59,090 bases of DNA from Psychromonas sp. SP041. GTDB lineage: Bacteria; Pseudomonadota; Gammaproteobacteria; Enterobacterales; Psychromonadaceae. Numbering within the stretch: position 1 is the first letter of the stretch; the number at the start of each line of letters is the position of its first letter. The position numbers and the translations under genes were made by a program. The notes under the pieces were generated by a model, which saw only the letters and a list, made by a program, of their open reading frames with translations, searched no databases and had not been told where the DNA came from. The DNA is taken from NCBI RefSeq assembly GCF_000470315.2, contig NZ_CBRF02000031.1, positions 1 through 59,090 on the forward strand, written 5' to 3'. Of this stretch, positions 8,786-17,359 are shown piece after piece.

Positions 8786-9358
8786 TTATATTTCTTTAGA
8801 AATAATTGACTTAACAAGTTTTTTAGCTTCTATATAAGAAGAATTAAATACAAAGTCATTTTTCACATCAAAAGGAATTGGTAACAACTCTAACCATCTA
8901 GATACGACCCAATATGGATTACTTGTTAACTTATTCGGATATAAATTATTTAATAGTACATTATTTTCAAATACAGATAATAATGACTCTGATAATAAAA
9001 TCAGATCTGAAGTTGAGTTTTTCTCAGACCAATGGCTTATTTCATTTACATCTGCAAACTGTAAATTATCTATATCTGATTCAGTAATAGACAAATGAAC
9101 TAGTGATTTACATTTAACATCAATTTCTAAAACACCATCTTCGCCGTTATCAAAATTAACTATTTCAACCCAACTACCCCAACGTGATGAATCACCATGA
9201 TTTTTTTTATTAGATGAAATAATAAAACCGCCCAACGTAGAAGATAAACCAACCATTTTTAAATACTTAGCTTCAAAAATCCTTAAGCGTGTAATACCAC
9301 CTGGTAATAAAAAGATATCTAGTGGGAATATGGGAAGATTATTAGTTTTGTTGGTCAT
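8786..9358 (-). CDS. LON substrate-binding-domain protein
   Basis: The 190-residue protein resembles the stand-alone N-terminal domain of Lon proteases (COG2802/PF02190): it begins LPIFPLDIFLLPGGITRLRI, then FEAKYLKMV, and has GFIISS and VEIVNFDNGEDGVLEIDV. There is no AAA ATPase or protease domain. Role unknown. A GAGG site precedes the ATG. It is the last gene in line with the DUF3833/chalcone-like/DUF2878 genes, but 236 bp separates it from DUF3833, so a separate promoter is possible. Confidence 0.85.
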   Translation of the reverse strand: MTNKTNNLPIFPLDIFLLPGGITRLRIFEAKYLKMVGLSSTLGGFIISSNKKNHGDSSRWGSWVEIVNFDNGEDGVLEIDVKCKSLVHLSITESDIDNLQFADVNEISHWSEKNSTSDLILLSESLLSVFENNVLLNNLYPNKLTSNPYWVVSRWLELLPIPFDVKNDFVFNSSYIEAKKLVKSIISKEI

Positions 9359-9442
9359 TATGGCCCCTCTTATTTTTTGTTACGTCGAGTGTCAGCTTTA
9401 TTTTTATATCTGTTCTTGGTATCGCTTCTTTTATATAGGGTC

Positions 9443-9520
9443 TACCATACATACTCAGTTTGTGATGTATGTGTATGGTCATCGTTATATACATTGTTAT
9501 ATACGTCGCATTGAGTAATA
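9443..9520. repeat. Short inverted and direct repeats between DUF3833 and LON genes
   Basis: ACCATACATAC and GTATGTGTATGGT form an imperfect stem (two-base bulge). Just after it GTTATATAC occurs twice, three bases apart. No promoter or terminator could be assigned. Confidence 0.35.
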
Positions 9521-9594
9521 AAGTTCAAATAGCTCGAGCAGACTTTAATTCAGTTTCAACTGTTTCATCTTCGGGTATTCTTAAAGCTATTCAC

Positions 9595-10155
9595 TTAAAT
9601 ATTGGATACACATGTTTTAACAGGCGATTCTTTATCGAAAAACAAAGTAACGTTAGCAACGTTAAATCCAAATTTAGAAATAGCGGTTTTATTCATTACT
9701 CGATATTGATCAATTTGATACATCCAATCATCCATACTCACATCATAAGTTGTGCCGTCGACAAGAAGTCTTAATGTATAGTTAAATTGAAATGAAAAAC
9801 CTTGGTGCTTACCAATAGCAGTTCCAATAACATCTTCAGCTGTTCCTCTATAACTTCCATCCTCTTGTTTAACAAGATTCCAATTTCGATAGCTTATTTC
9901 ACCGTCATTAAAATAAAATTTTTCAGCCAATACTCCATTATTGCCATCCCACTTTCCGTCAAGTTCAACACAGAATCGTCTTGTCACTTTATTGTTACTA
10001 TCTTGAATAGTTCCCCACGCGGTTACAGGGCCATTAAAATATTCTTTAATATCAAAATTATTAGCCTGTGGTTGATAATCAGTTAAGTTTGCTGAACAGC
10101 TAGATATCAATAAACATGCGGCGACTGTTAAAGATGTGTATTTATATTTAATCAT
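9595..10155 (-). CDS. DUF3833 family lipoprotein
   Basis: The 186-residue protein starts with a lipoprotein signal (MIKYKYTSLTVAACLLISSC), giving lipid attachment at Cys20. The body fits DUF3833: FDIKEYFNGPVTAWGTIQD, RFCVELDGKW, and a beta-rich remainder, probably a lipocalin-like barrel in the periplasm. Its function is not known. DUF3833, chalcone-isomerase-like and DUF2878 genes commonly travel together near CFA/DUF1365/FAD clusters, suggesting an envelope-lipid role. A 48-bp MITE-like palindrome lies just upstream. Confidence 0.85.
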   Translation of the reverse strand: MIKYKYTSLTVAACLLISSCSANLTDYQPQANNFDIKEYFNGPVTAWGTIQDSNNKVTRRFCVELDGKWDGNNGVLAEKFYFNDGEISYRNWNLVKQEDGSYRGTAEDVIGTAIGKHQGFSFQFNYTLRLLVDGTTYDVSMDDWMYQIDQYRVMNKTAISKFGFNVANVTLFFDKESPVKTCVSNI

Positions 10156-10182
10156 GATGATTCCCTACGATGTGTCAATATC

Positions 10183-10230
10183 ATACCAATCTGAATAAAT
10201 AAATGATTAGATAATTACTTAGATTGGTAT
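10183..10230. repeat. Compact MITE-like palindrome
   Basis: ATACCAATCT and AGATTGGTAT form perfect 10-bp ends enclosing 28 bases. The left part resembles the ends of the larger repeat at 13477-13641 (ATACCAAT...AATAAATGAT). It separates the DUF3833 and chalcone-like genes within one operon. Confidence 0.6.
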
Positions 10231-10244
10231 CAGTATGTATGTTA

Positions 10245-10862
10245 TTAATTGCCTAATAATGTTGTTCTTAATTTAGGCTCACTAGTGTTTTCTGATAACC
10301 AGATATCTAAAAACAAAGGCGCAAAATCCGCGTCGTCGATACTGCCCGCAAATTGATCATTAAAATAAAAGGCACTTCTGTTTTGTTCAACAACAAGCGT
10401 TAAGTTATCGCCTGATTTTACATCAGGCCAAATTTGCTTAAGTTTGGGAGTGAAAGCATTATAAACATCTTCTTTAATACCAAGATGTTGCCACTGCTCT
10501 ATCGTACGTTGTATTAACTCTTTCGACGAAATGCTTCTTAAATAATTAATTTTATAAATTAATGTGCCATTCTTTGATATTTCAGGGTACTGCCCAGAAG
10601 ACGTTGACAACTCACTTTCATATACATCCCAAATAAAAACTGAAAATACCGCTTTACCTATTTGTTTTACAGGTTGTTCTTTCTCAACTTCATCTAATGT
10701 ATTCCCCCATTTTCCTGATTCGACCATCTCATCTGCAAATGCACTGTTTTTAAGAAACACTGTAAAAAGCAGCGCTAGCAGGATGATTTTTGTCATCAAT
10801 ACCAGTGAATCTTTTAATGAAGATAGATCCCAATATATTGGATACTTAATAAACTTATGCAT
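10245..10862 (-). CDS. Chalcone-isomerase-like domain protein, exported
   Basis: The protein resembles the bacterial chalcone_isomerase-like family (PF16036 type): WGNTLDEVEK, then AVFSVFIWDVYESELST, YLRSISSKELIQRTIEQW, and a late FAGSIDDADFAPLFLDIWL. A hydrophobic signal segment (MTKIILLALLFTVFLKNSAFA) lies at about residues 23-43; translation may start at 10862, where AAGG precedes the ATG and the gene overlaps the DUF2878 stop, or at 10796 directly at the signal peptide. The family has no flavonoid role in bacteria and is thought to bind fatty acids. It sits between DUF2878 and DUF3833. Confidence 0.8.
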   Translation of the reverse strand: MHKFIKYPIYWDLSSLKDSLVLMTKIILLALLFTVFLKNSAFADEMVESGKWGNTLDEVEKEQPVKQIGKAVFSVFIWDVYESELSTSSGQYPEISKNGTLIYKINYLRSISSKELIQRTIEQWQHLGIKEDVYNAFTPKLKQIWPDVKSGDNLTLVVEQNRSAFYFNDQFAGSIDDADFAPLFLDIWLSENTSEPKLRTTLLGN

Positions 10863-11349
10863 GCACTAACCTTGTCTTCGTCATTACTGACTTTAAAAAG
10901 AAAAATAAGATGAACAACCCACCCCAAATGGCAGCAAGAATCAAATAAGTCGTCAGTAATGGATAACCAAAACTAACAGCCTCTAACCTTTCTCCTGCGA
11001 TATAGCTTAAAGGAGCGAATATCGCGCCAATTGTTATTTGTAACACCTTGGATGAACTTAAAAATGTTAAACTGTGGCAAACGGTACAAGCAAAACAAGC
11101 CCATAGGATAACTAACCAAAAAGGCATAAATGTAGAATCCGGGAACATAAAAAACATAAAGAAATGTAATAACGAATCAATTGAACTTCCGATGACCGTT
11201 ATCAATAACACTAATCGAGCTTCATTTTTTATGTGAGATAATTTAATCAGATGAAAAGCGATCATTGAAATAGCAACAGGGATAAAAGCGTTTCCCCAAT
11301 AAATAAGCCCAAACCACGCTAAATTAAACCCCAACATATTCATTAACAT
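10855..11349 (-). CDS. DUF2878 family membrane protein
   Basis: The protein of about 164 residues is strongly hydrophobic with four to five membrane helices and fits DUF2878: MLGFNLAWFGLIYWGNAFIP, GSSIDSLLHFFMFF, then FWLVILWACFACTVCHSL. Function unknown. The start at 11349 is preferred over 11364 because GGAGAG sits eight bases upstream of it. It is the first gene of the second operon, right behind a candidate ECF promoter, and its end overlaps the chalcone-isomerase-like gene. Confidence 0.85.
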   Translation of the reverse strand: MLMNMLGFNLAWFGLIYWGNAFIPVAISMIAFHLIKLSHIKNEARLVLLITVIGSSIDSLLHFFMFFMFPDSTFMPFWLVILWACFACTVCHSLTFLSSSKVLQITIGAIFAPLSYIAGERLEAVSFGYPLLTTYLILAAIWGGLFILFFFLKSVMTKTRLVHA

Positions 11350-11385
11350 TCTATATCTCTCCATGACGGTTATTGGTACAGGTAT

Positions 11386-11414
11386 AAATACGTTCTTAAA
11401 CTGCTTTTAGATCT
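11386..11414 (-). promoter_or_regulatory. Second candidate ECF (RpoE/ChrR) promoter
   Basis: Minus strand AGATCT (11414-11409), 16 bases, CGTATTT (11392-11386). This copies the motif and exact spacing found before rpoE-chrR (TGATCT-N16-CGTATTA), with one base changed in each half. It lies just upstream of DUF2878. Confidence 0.6.
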
Positions 11415-11761
11415 GTAAATAGAAATGAATATCAATAAATAATTTTATTCCTATCATTTCATTGCTAAAGGTTAGATATCTACATAATAGTCAGGTTAAA
11501 ACACTAAAAATACGAGGTTAAGTCCAACCAAAGCTTATCTAAGTTGATTTATCATTAATTAAAATCTTTATATAGAGTGATTAAAAAATTATTTTTTATA
11601 AGATTAAAGCCTACAAACTGGTCCGTATTAAATATATAATGTGCTTATAATTAATTAATAATCTTTACAGTCACTTATGCTTATTTTATAAAAGCATCAG
11701 TAAATAACTTTAAGGCCTACGAAATGTTTAAAAATACAAGTTCACAAGATAGCGAGGCTTT
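11415..11761. other. Intergenic region before hisF
   Basis: AT-rich with no gene or histidine-leader peptide seen. It should hold the hisF promoter (AATATATAATGTG near 11630-11645 is a possible -10 region) and the ECF promoter of the divergent operon at its left end. Confidence 0.5.
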
Positions 11762-12535
11762 ATGTTAGCAAAACGTATTATCCCTTGTTTAGATGTAAAA
11801 GATGGGCAAGTTGTAAAAGGTGTACAATTTCGCAATCATGAAATCGTAGGTGATATTGTGCCGCTTGCTAAACGTTATGCTGAAGAAGGCGCAGACGAGT
11901 TAGTATTTTACGATATTACTGCCAGTTCAGATGATCGCGTAGTTGATAAAAGTTGGGTGAGTCGTGTAGCTGAAGTTATTGATATTCCATTTTGTGTTGC
12001 AGGTGGAATAAAAACCGAAGAAGATGCCAAACGTATTCTTGAATTTGGTGCCGATAAAGTGTCAATCAACAGCCCTGCTCTGGCTGATCCAAGTTTAATT
12101 AATCGCTTAGCAGAAAAATTTGGTACACAATGTATTGTTATTGGTATTGATTCATACTTCGATGAAGAAACGGGTCAACACCAAGTAAAACAATTCACCG
12201 GTAATGAAAAAGCGACGGTAACCACTAAATGGAATACCTTTGATTGGATAAAAGAAGTTCAATCACGCGGTGCTGGTGAAGTTGTTTTGAATGTAATGAA
12301 CCAAGATGGCGTTCGTTGTGGGTATGATATAGCACAATTAAGCCAAGCTCGTGCAATTTGTAATATTCCATTAATCGCTTCAGGAGGCGCTGGTGAAATG
12401 AGCCATTTCGCTGATGTTTTTAATCAAGCTGACGTTGACGGTGCATTAGCTGCAAGTGTATTCCACAAACAAATAATTAATATTGGTGAGTTAAAATCTT
12501 ACCTTAAAACAGAAAAGGTAGAGATCCGACTATGA
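11762..12535 (+). CDS. hisF: Imidazole glycerol phosphate synthase, cyclase subunit
   Basis: The 257-residue protein is HisF, the (beta/alpha)8 cyclase subunit that with HisH makes IGP and AICAR in histidine biosynthesis. It shows [20 protein letters not shown] with catalytic Asp11, [20 protein letters not shown], the second catalytic aspartate in [10 protein letters not shown], and [12 protein letters not shown]. Length is normal. Its stop overlaps the hisIE start (ATGA). HisH and the other early his genes are not next to it, so this is a split-off end of the pathway. Confidence 0.96.
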   Translation: MLAKRIIPCLDVKDGQVVKGVQFRNHEIVGDIVPLAKRYAEEGADELVFYDITASSDDRVVDKSWVSRVAEVIDIPFCVAGGIKTEEDAKRILEFGADKVSINSPALADPSLINRLAEKFGTQCIVIGIDSYFDEETGQHQVKQFTGNEKATVTTKWNTFDWIKEVQSRGAGEVVLNVMNQDGVRCGYDIAQLSQARAICNIPLIASGGAGEMSHFADVFNQADVDGALAASVFHKQIINIGELKSYLKTEKVEIRL

Positions 12536-13170
12536 ATTTAGTAACGACGAGTTTAATGAAACAAGAACAAATACAATCATTAGATTGGGCAAAAGTAGAT
12601 AATTTAATGCCAGTAGTTGTGCAAAACCGTACTTCAGGGAAAGTGTTAATGTTAGGTTATGTTAATGAAGAGTCATTAGCTGCAACATTAACATCTGGTA
12701 AAATGACTTTCTTTAGTCGTACTAAACAGCGTTTATGGTGTAAAGGTGAGCAGTCAGGTCATTTTTTAAATGTTGTTCAAATCACTAGTGATTGCGATAA
12801 CGATACGTTATTGGCCATTGTTGATCCTATCGGTCCAACTTGTCATTTAGGTCACGAAACTTGCTTCGAGGGCGCACAAGATCCTGCTTTGAGTTTCATT
12901 GCAGACCTAGAACAAATAGTTAAAAGCCGTAAAGGTGCGGATCCTAAGAGTAGTTATACTGCAAGTTTATATGCTCGTGGTACTAAACGTATTGCTCAAA
13001 AAGTAGGTGAAGAAGGTGTTGAAGTCGCTTTAGCTGCAATGGCAAAAGATATGGATGAGTTAACCAATGAAAGTGCTGATTTAATATATCACTTAACTGT
13101 TTTATTACAGAACGAAGGTCTTGCACTTTCAGACGTCGCTGCAAAGCTAAAAGAACGTCATAGTAAGTAA
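12532..13170 (+). CDS. hisI: Bifunctional phosphoribosyl-AMP cyclohydrolase / phosphoribosyl-ATP pyrophosphatase
   Basis: The 212-residue protein is HisIE. The N-terminal cyclohydrolase carries [32 protein letters not shown] and the metal-binding SDCDNDTLL...CHLGHETCF. The C-terminal pyrophosphatase domain (from about 120) has [20 protein letters not shown] and an acidic [10 protein letters not shown] motif. It catalyses steps two and three of histidine synthesis. Translation is coupled to hisF by a 4-base overlap, and a strong terminator follows. Confidence 0.96.
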   Translation: MNLVTTSLMKQEQIQSLDWAKVDNLMPVVVQNRTSGKVLMLGYVNEESLAATLTSGKMTFFSRTKQRLWCKGEQSGHFLNVVQITSDCDNDTLLAIVDPIGPTCHLGHETCFEGAQDPALSFIADLEQIVKSRKGADPKSSYTASLYARGTKRIAQKVGEEGVEVALAAMAKDMDELTNESADLIYHLTVLLQNEGLALSDVAAKLKERHSK

Positions 13171-13235
13171 GTTACCTGACTTAATAATCAGTCGACATTA
13201 ACACTTTAAAGACTGACTATTTGTTCAGTAAAAAT

Positions 13236-13273
13236 AAAAAGCCGCTAGTAGTTTCCTACTTAGCGGCTTTTTT
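13236..13273 (+). terminator. Rho-independent terminator after hisIE
   Basis: AAAAAGCCGCTA pairs with TAGCGGCTTTTT, extended inwards by GTAG/CTAC, followed by a run of T. Confidence 0.9.
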
Positions 13274-13298
13274 ATTGCTCATATTCAAGGCTATCGAG

Positions 13299-13686
13299 TA
13301 ATACCGATTACATTAAATATGTTATCTAAATTTTGCGCTGGAAAAACAGTTGAATTCAATGCGTAAATTGAGCCTTTAGAAGATTAAACGCGTTAATCGA
13401 CTATCGGTGAATTAACTAAAAGATGTTAATACTTTAATGGTTATTCTCTTTACGAAATTTACAATGAAGAAATAAGTTATACCAATGGAATTAAATAAGT
13501 GATCAGATATTGCGCAGGAAAAATTAATACTAATAAGGCGTGAGTTGTAGGAGATAGTTGTACTCACTTCAAAACTCACAACGCAGTTAGGGATGATTTT
13601 AACCAGCAAGAATGATCACCTTATTAATTCTTTTGGTATTATCTTATGTAGTAAAATAGATCAGTTAATTAGTATGATTGGTATAA
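13299..13686. repeat. Cluster of MITE copies between hisIE and the choice-of-anchor gene
   Basis: The clearest copy is 13477-13641: its ends TTATACCAATGGAATTAA and (reverse complement of the right end) TAATACCAAAAGAATTAA, each continuing to GTGATCA, are inverted repeats of about 29 bp. A diverged left half lies at 13299-13375 (ATACCGATTACATTAAAT then TTGCGCTGGAAAAA, matching TTGCGCAGGAAAAA of the main copy). A third end lies at 13659-13686 (TGATTGGTATAA). No transposase is encoded, so these are non-autonomous. A 65-codon minus-strand frame at 13412-13609 lies within the repeats and is not considered a gene. Confidence 0.7.
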
Positions 13687-13783
13687 TTTAATGCTTAGAG
13701 AAATTAAAGCTAATAACCTCTCTTTTTATAATCTAACTTCAATTAAAAGTTATAAATCAAATAATACTTATATTGGAATAGAT

Positions 13784-13814
13784 ACAAAAAAGGTTACCTC
13801 TTGGTAACCTTCTA
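13784..13814 (-). terminator. Terminator of the choice-of-anchor A gene
   Basis: AAGGTTACC/GGTAACCTT, a perfect 9-bp stem with a 4-base loop, is followed by six T on the minus strand. Confidence 0.9.
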
Positions 13815-13851
13815 TTAACGCACTTCATTACATAAAAAAATAAATAACAAT

Positions 13852-14829
13852 TTATTTTACTGTAACAGTTTTACGTCTCCATAGACCTAAACCTATTAAA
13901 GCAGAAGCAAAAATAATCATCGATGAAGGTGCTGGCACATCAACAACTGAATCTTGAGAGTCATCTGCTGCATCGTAATTAATTGTTCCTGCGAAAAGTG
14001 CATCATGAACTTCACCGCCTTGATCAAAATTATTAACTACAACAGAACCTTCAATTGGTGTTGCATTACTTAAATCAGCAAAAGGTGCTAATAAACTACC
14101 ATTCAATTGTTTAATAAGATCGATATCTGTTGCTTCAAAAAAGTTCCAAATGATATTTTCACGAAATGCATCAGTAACAATGTTACCCACTCCATTACCG
14201 TTGAAATTACTATCATCAATAACTTCACCTGAAACGTTAATAACAATCGCTGAAGGTGATTGACCATTTAAGTCAACATCATATTGTTGAATTGAACTAT
14301 TACTGAAGAAATCTTCAGCTGTAATATTAAAAACAGCAACATCAGTATCAATATCAGAACCAACTTCAAATGAAGCAGGTCCAGGTTGACCATTTGTAGA
14401 CGTTGTTAATATAGAATTAACTGCTAATTCAGATAAATAACCTGAAAAGTTAACAAATTCTGATTTTATTAAATTAAAATCATATTCAGAAGCATCACTT
14501 GATACTGAGCTAGCATTAACTTGACCATTATTATTACCTGCAATAACAACACTTTGACCATTAGCGTTAACGGTAGAACCTGAAACTAAGTCCCCAGCAA
14601 TAACTAACGCATCACCATTTGTTGGATCATTTTGTTGTAAACGAATGCCATAATTTGAAGTTCCTGATAAATCACCACCTATCAATGTTTTACCTTCAAC
14701 TTCACTTGTTGATGAAAGATCATTTAAAACAATAAGGTTGTATTCACTTAGTGTTTCAATTGGACCTGCTAAACTGTATTGAGAATAAAGTCCGACTAAT
14801 AATGCAACTACGATACGTGTTTTTTTCAT
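13852..14829 (-). CDS. Choice-of-anchor A domain protein with PEP-CTERM-like tail
   Basis: The 325-residue exported protein has a signal peptide (MKKTRIVVALLVGLYSQYSL ending at AGP), a choice-of-anchor A type domain (YNLIVLNDLSSTSEVEG, then TLIGGDLSGTSNYG; later LNGSLLAPFADL and EGSVVVNNF), and a C-terminal sorting tail: VPAPSS, hydrophobic helix MIIFASALIGLGL, then WRRK. Such tails are recognised by an exosortase, which anchors or exports the protein; here VPAP replaces the common VPEP. It is a surface or biofilm-type protein of unknown partner. No exosortase gene is in the window. It is monocistronic with its own terminator. Confidence 0.85.
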   Translation of the reverse strand: MKKTRIVVALLVGLYSQYSLAGPIETLSEYNLIVLNDLSSTSEVEGKTLIGGDLSGTSNYGIRLQQNDPTNGDALVIAGDLVSGSTVNANGQSVVIAGNNNGQVNASSVSSDASEYDFNLIKSEFVNFSGYLSELAVNSILTTSTNGQPGPASFEVGSDIDTDVAVFNITAEDFFSNSSIQQYDVDLNGQSPSAIVINVSGEVIDDSNFNGNGVGNIVTDAFRENIIWNFFEATDIDLIKQLNGSLLAPFADLSNATPIEGSVVVNNFDQGGEVHDALFAGTINYDAADDSQDSVVDVPAPSSMIIFASALIGLGLWRRKTVTVK

Positions 14830-15067
14830 TTATACCTCTAATTCAAAATTCATTATTTATAACTACATTAGCAATTCTTAGACCAACTTTGTAACTAACT
14901 GTAAGTACTAGTATTTTTAAATATATAATTAGAGGTAATTTAAGGTTCGTAAAGTATTTCGACTATATTTTAAAAATACCTATAAGGAATTAGAAAAATG
15001 ATTCGTGACCAACAACAATTATGATGAACCTTTACATTGAACTCTATCGCTTATAGCGAATTTATTT

Positions 15068-15628
15068 TTATGGTTGACGTCTTAAGCTACTGTTATCGTT
15101 ATGATCAAAGCTATTACCATAAATCTCTAATAACATATGTTGTGAATACTGTAACTTATCGCCAGATAACGTCATTTTTTGTTTAAATGTTTTTGTCATT
15201 GCTTTCTTTTGAAGAAAAACCGACTGAGTTATTGGCCACTGCTCGCTATCGAAACTGGCTTCAACATCAAATACTGTTGCATTTTTTGTCACTACCTTAC
15301 CGCCAGCTAATACACATAATCCACGTGGAATAGTAAGTGAATGAATTACATTGTCTGTACCTTGCTCCCAAAGCCAATACCCTACTTCTTGATGTATGAC
15401 TTTGTCGCTACTGATTCTTTGCACTTTTTGAGTGTACTGTACTGCACTCAATACTTCTTCTTCAGCATTAGATGTTTCACCAGCTTCTGTAAAAACAATC
15501 GTTTCATAATACTCATTAAGTTCAGTTGTACCATCGGCTTCAGGAGAAAGATCTTTTCCTTTATTACCCGACCAAACACCTATTAAACCTGCTAATGGGC
15601 CATAATCGATTGAGTTTAATGTTTGCAT
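15068..15628 (-). CDS. Nitrobindin-like heme-binding beta-barrel protein
   Basis: The 186-residue protein matches the THAP4/nitrobindin (DUF1794) family: GPLAGLIGVWSGNKGKDLSP contains the conserved GxWxGxG motif, and the C-terminal FDHNDNSSLRR provides the expected heme-ligand histidine. Family members bind ferric heme in a 10-stranded barrel and react with nitric oxide or peroxynitrite. Cytoplasmic, with no signal peptide. It stands alone, without an obvious operon partner. The heme site is inferred from the family and the histidine position. Confidence 0.8.
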   Translation of the reverse strand: MQTLNSIDYGPLAGLIGVWSGNKGKDLSPEADGTTELNEYYETIVFTEAGETSNAEEEVLSAVQYTQKVQRISSDKVIHQEVGYWLWEQGTDNVIHSLTIPRGLCVLAGGKVVTKNATVFDVEASFDSEQWPITQSVFLQKKAMTKTFKQKMTLSGDKLQYSQHMLLEIYGNSFDHNDNSSLRRQP

Positions 15629-15773
15629 TTTAGTTCCTTTAAAATTGGGGGGATTTTGTAAACTTATAACGGGGCTTATTATATAAAAATCAGACTGATT
15701 ATAGTAGTTTTTAGCGTGTTCAATTAATATAAAAAATTGTTATTGGGTGATTTTTTATAAAGTAATTTATTAG

Positions 15774-15820
15774 ACAATAAAAGATTAAGCGGAGTGTTAA
15801 CAAAGCTTAATCTTTATTGT
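15774..15820 (-). terminator. Long hairpin downstream of the membrane-protein gene
   Basis: ACAATAAAAGATTAAGC pairs with GCTTAATCTTTATTGT (one bulged A) around a 14-base loop; on the minus strand the stem ends in ATCTTTTATTG. A terminator for the gene at 15861-16472 is likely. Confidence 0.65.
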
Positions 15821-15860
15821 GTGTTTATTTACAATAACTTCAGTGTCAAAAATAAGTTCA

Positions 15861-16472
15861 TTAAACGTTAGTTAACGTATGTCGACGCTTTCGACAAATT
15901 AAGACTAACTCAATAGCGGAGATAAAAATTAAAGTGTAGCCTAACGTTTCTGTCCCCTCTTCAACTATATTTTTCACAATGCGCATATAATTTTCACCCA
16001 TGACAGATGTCCAAAAAGTTCCTCTTCCCATCACTCTTGAAAAAGCAAGCAGTACCACTAAACCTGCTAAAAAAGTGCCATAACAAGCTGTTTCAGAATA
16101 AGCTTTCAAAGAGGAATAAATCGTTGAAAATTTACCTCGTAAGAAAAAAGCTAAGACAATACCGATACAGAGAACCAATGTTTCCCAGGCACCATCATAT
16201 ACGTTTTGGTCTAATAGAGAATCAGACTCCCTTACAAACATCATGGCTAATAAAGCAGCAAGTAAAGTACTCGCTACTTTTAATTTATCGTCAAGGCGAG
16301 CTGCGTATAAAAATAGCAGACTACTCGAAAGTGTTAAAATATCTTGCATGTGTTCGGTTAAGGTATTCTCGTCGTAATGAGCAAGCGTTTTTAAATCATA
16401 TCCTTCTAAACCGATTAAGTAAGCAACGCCAGCCAGAGCAATTAAATAAATGAATGCACGAAAAATAAACAT
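15861..16472 (-). CDS. Membrane protein of unknown function
   Basis: The 203-residue protein has about six predicted membrane segments (near 4-20, 44-60, 67-82, 97-112, 131-147 and 180-195) separated by short loops, and a basic C-terminus (CRKRRHTLTNV). I do not recognise the family. Loops contain YDENTLTEHMQDILTLSS and EGTETLGYTLIF. It is preceded by an AAGG site. The upstream 16473-16566 stretch is A/T-rich with repeats of AATAATTAAAAT. Confidence 0.6.
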   Translation of the reverse strand: MFIFRAFIYLIALAGVAYLIGLEGYDLKTLAHYDENTLTEHMQDILTLSSSLLFLYAARLDDKLKVASTLLAALLAMMFVRESDSLLDQNVYDGAWETLVLCIGIVLAFFLRGKFSTIYSSLKAYSETACYGTFLAGLVVLLAFSRVMGRGTFWTSVMGENYMRIVKNIVEEGTETLGYTLIFISAIELVLICRKRRHTLTNV

Positions 16473-16566
16473 AAGAAAACCTTTATATGGTGAGTAAATT
16501 AATAAATAGAATAATAATTAAAATAATAATTAAAATAATAAAAAATAGAATGTAAATAGATTAAAT

Positions 16567-16591
16567 AAGCTATCTCAGAATAAGATAGCTT
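16567..16591 (-). terminator. Hairpin after the amino-acid ABC operon
   Basis: AAGCTATCT/AGATAGCTT is a perfect 9-bp stem located 26 bp after the ATPase gene stop; the minus-strand tail is ATTTAATC, only moderately T-rich. Confidence 0.55.
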
Positions 16592-16616
16592 TATAGATTA
16601 ATGAGTGATGTTCATA

Positions 16617-17357
16617 TTAATGCTGTTTAAGCGCCCTTTTTACAAACGCTTTAGTTCGTTCGTGTTTAGGGTTATCAAACACTTCTTTTGGAGAACCTTG
16701 TTCAACGATGAAACCATCTTCCATGAAGATCACTCGGTCAGCGACTTCTTTAGCAAATTGCATTTCATGAGTAACAACAATCATTGTTTGCTTTTCAATA
16801 GCAAGTTGTTTCATTACCGCTAACACTTCATCGACCCATTCAGGATCTAATGCAGAAGTGGGCTCATCAAATAAAATTACCTCACCTTTAGCTGCCATTG
16901 CTCTAGCAATACCAACGCGTTGTTGTTGACCACCAGAAAGTTGCGAAGGGTAAACATCAAGTTTATCTTTTAACCCCACTTTGATCAAAATAGCTTTTGC
17001 TGTTGCTAACGCTTCTTGTGTTGGTATTTTCCATACTGTAATGAGACTTTCTGCTACATTTTGTAAGGCGGTTTTATTAGCAAATAAAGAGTAATTCTGA
17101 AAAACAAAACTACTTTGCTGACGTAATGCCGTCACTTCTTTTACTTTATGTGACACTGCATCAATCGTCGCATTACCAATATGAATTTGACCTGTTGTAG
17201 GCGTCTCAAGGTAATTTAAACAACGTAATAACGTTGACTTACCTGTGCCAGATGGGCCAATAATCACAACAATTTCACCTTTAGCGACTTCAAAACTAAT
17301 ATCTTTCAGTACAGCTAAATCACCAAATTTCTTACTTAAATTGGATACTTTGATCAT
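16617..17357 (-). CDS. Polar amino-acid ABC transporter ATP-binding protein
   Basis: The 246-residue ATPase energises uptake of a polar amino acid at the inner membrane. Walker A is GPSGTGKST (about 33-41), the Q-loop [11 protein letters not shown], the ABC signature [16 protein letters not shown] (about 141-156), Walker [15 protein letters not shown], and the switch histidine VVTHEM. It follows the permease by 2 bp and is the last gene of a three-gene operon. Closest by feel to TcyC/YecC and GlnQ types; the binding protein argues for the cystine/FliY side. Confidence 0.9.
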   Translation of the reverse strand: MIKVSNLSKKFGDLAVLKDISFEVAKGEIVVIIGPSGTGKSTLLRCLNYLETPTTGQIHIGNATIDAVSHKVKEVTALRQQSSFVFQNYSLFANKTALQNVAESLITVWKIPTQEALATAKAILIKVGLKDKLDVYPSQLSGGQQQRVGIARAMAAKGEVILFDEPTSALDPEWVDEVLAVMKQLAIEKQTMIVVTHEMQFAKEVADRVIFMEDGFIVEQGSPKEVFDNPKHERTKAFVKRALKQH

Positions 17358-17359
17358 GA

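Noticed and set aside
9330-9774. Plus-strand frames of 62 and 101 codons
   Set aside because: They overlap the LON and DUF3833 genes on the opposite strand, have no family resemblance, and codon use is not gene-like.
13412-13609. 65-codon minus-strand frame
   Set aside because: It lies within the MITE copies and has no start signal or resemblance.
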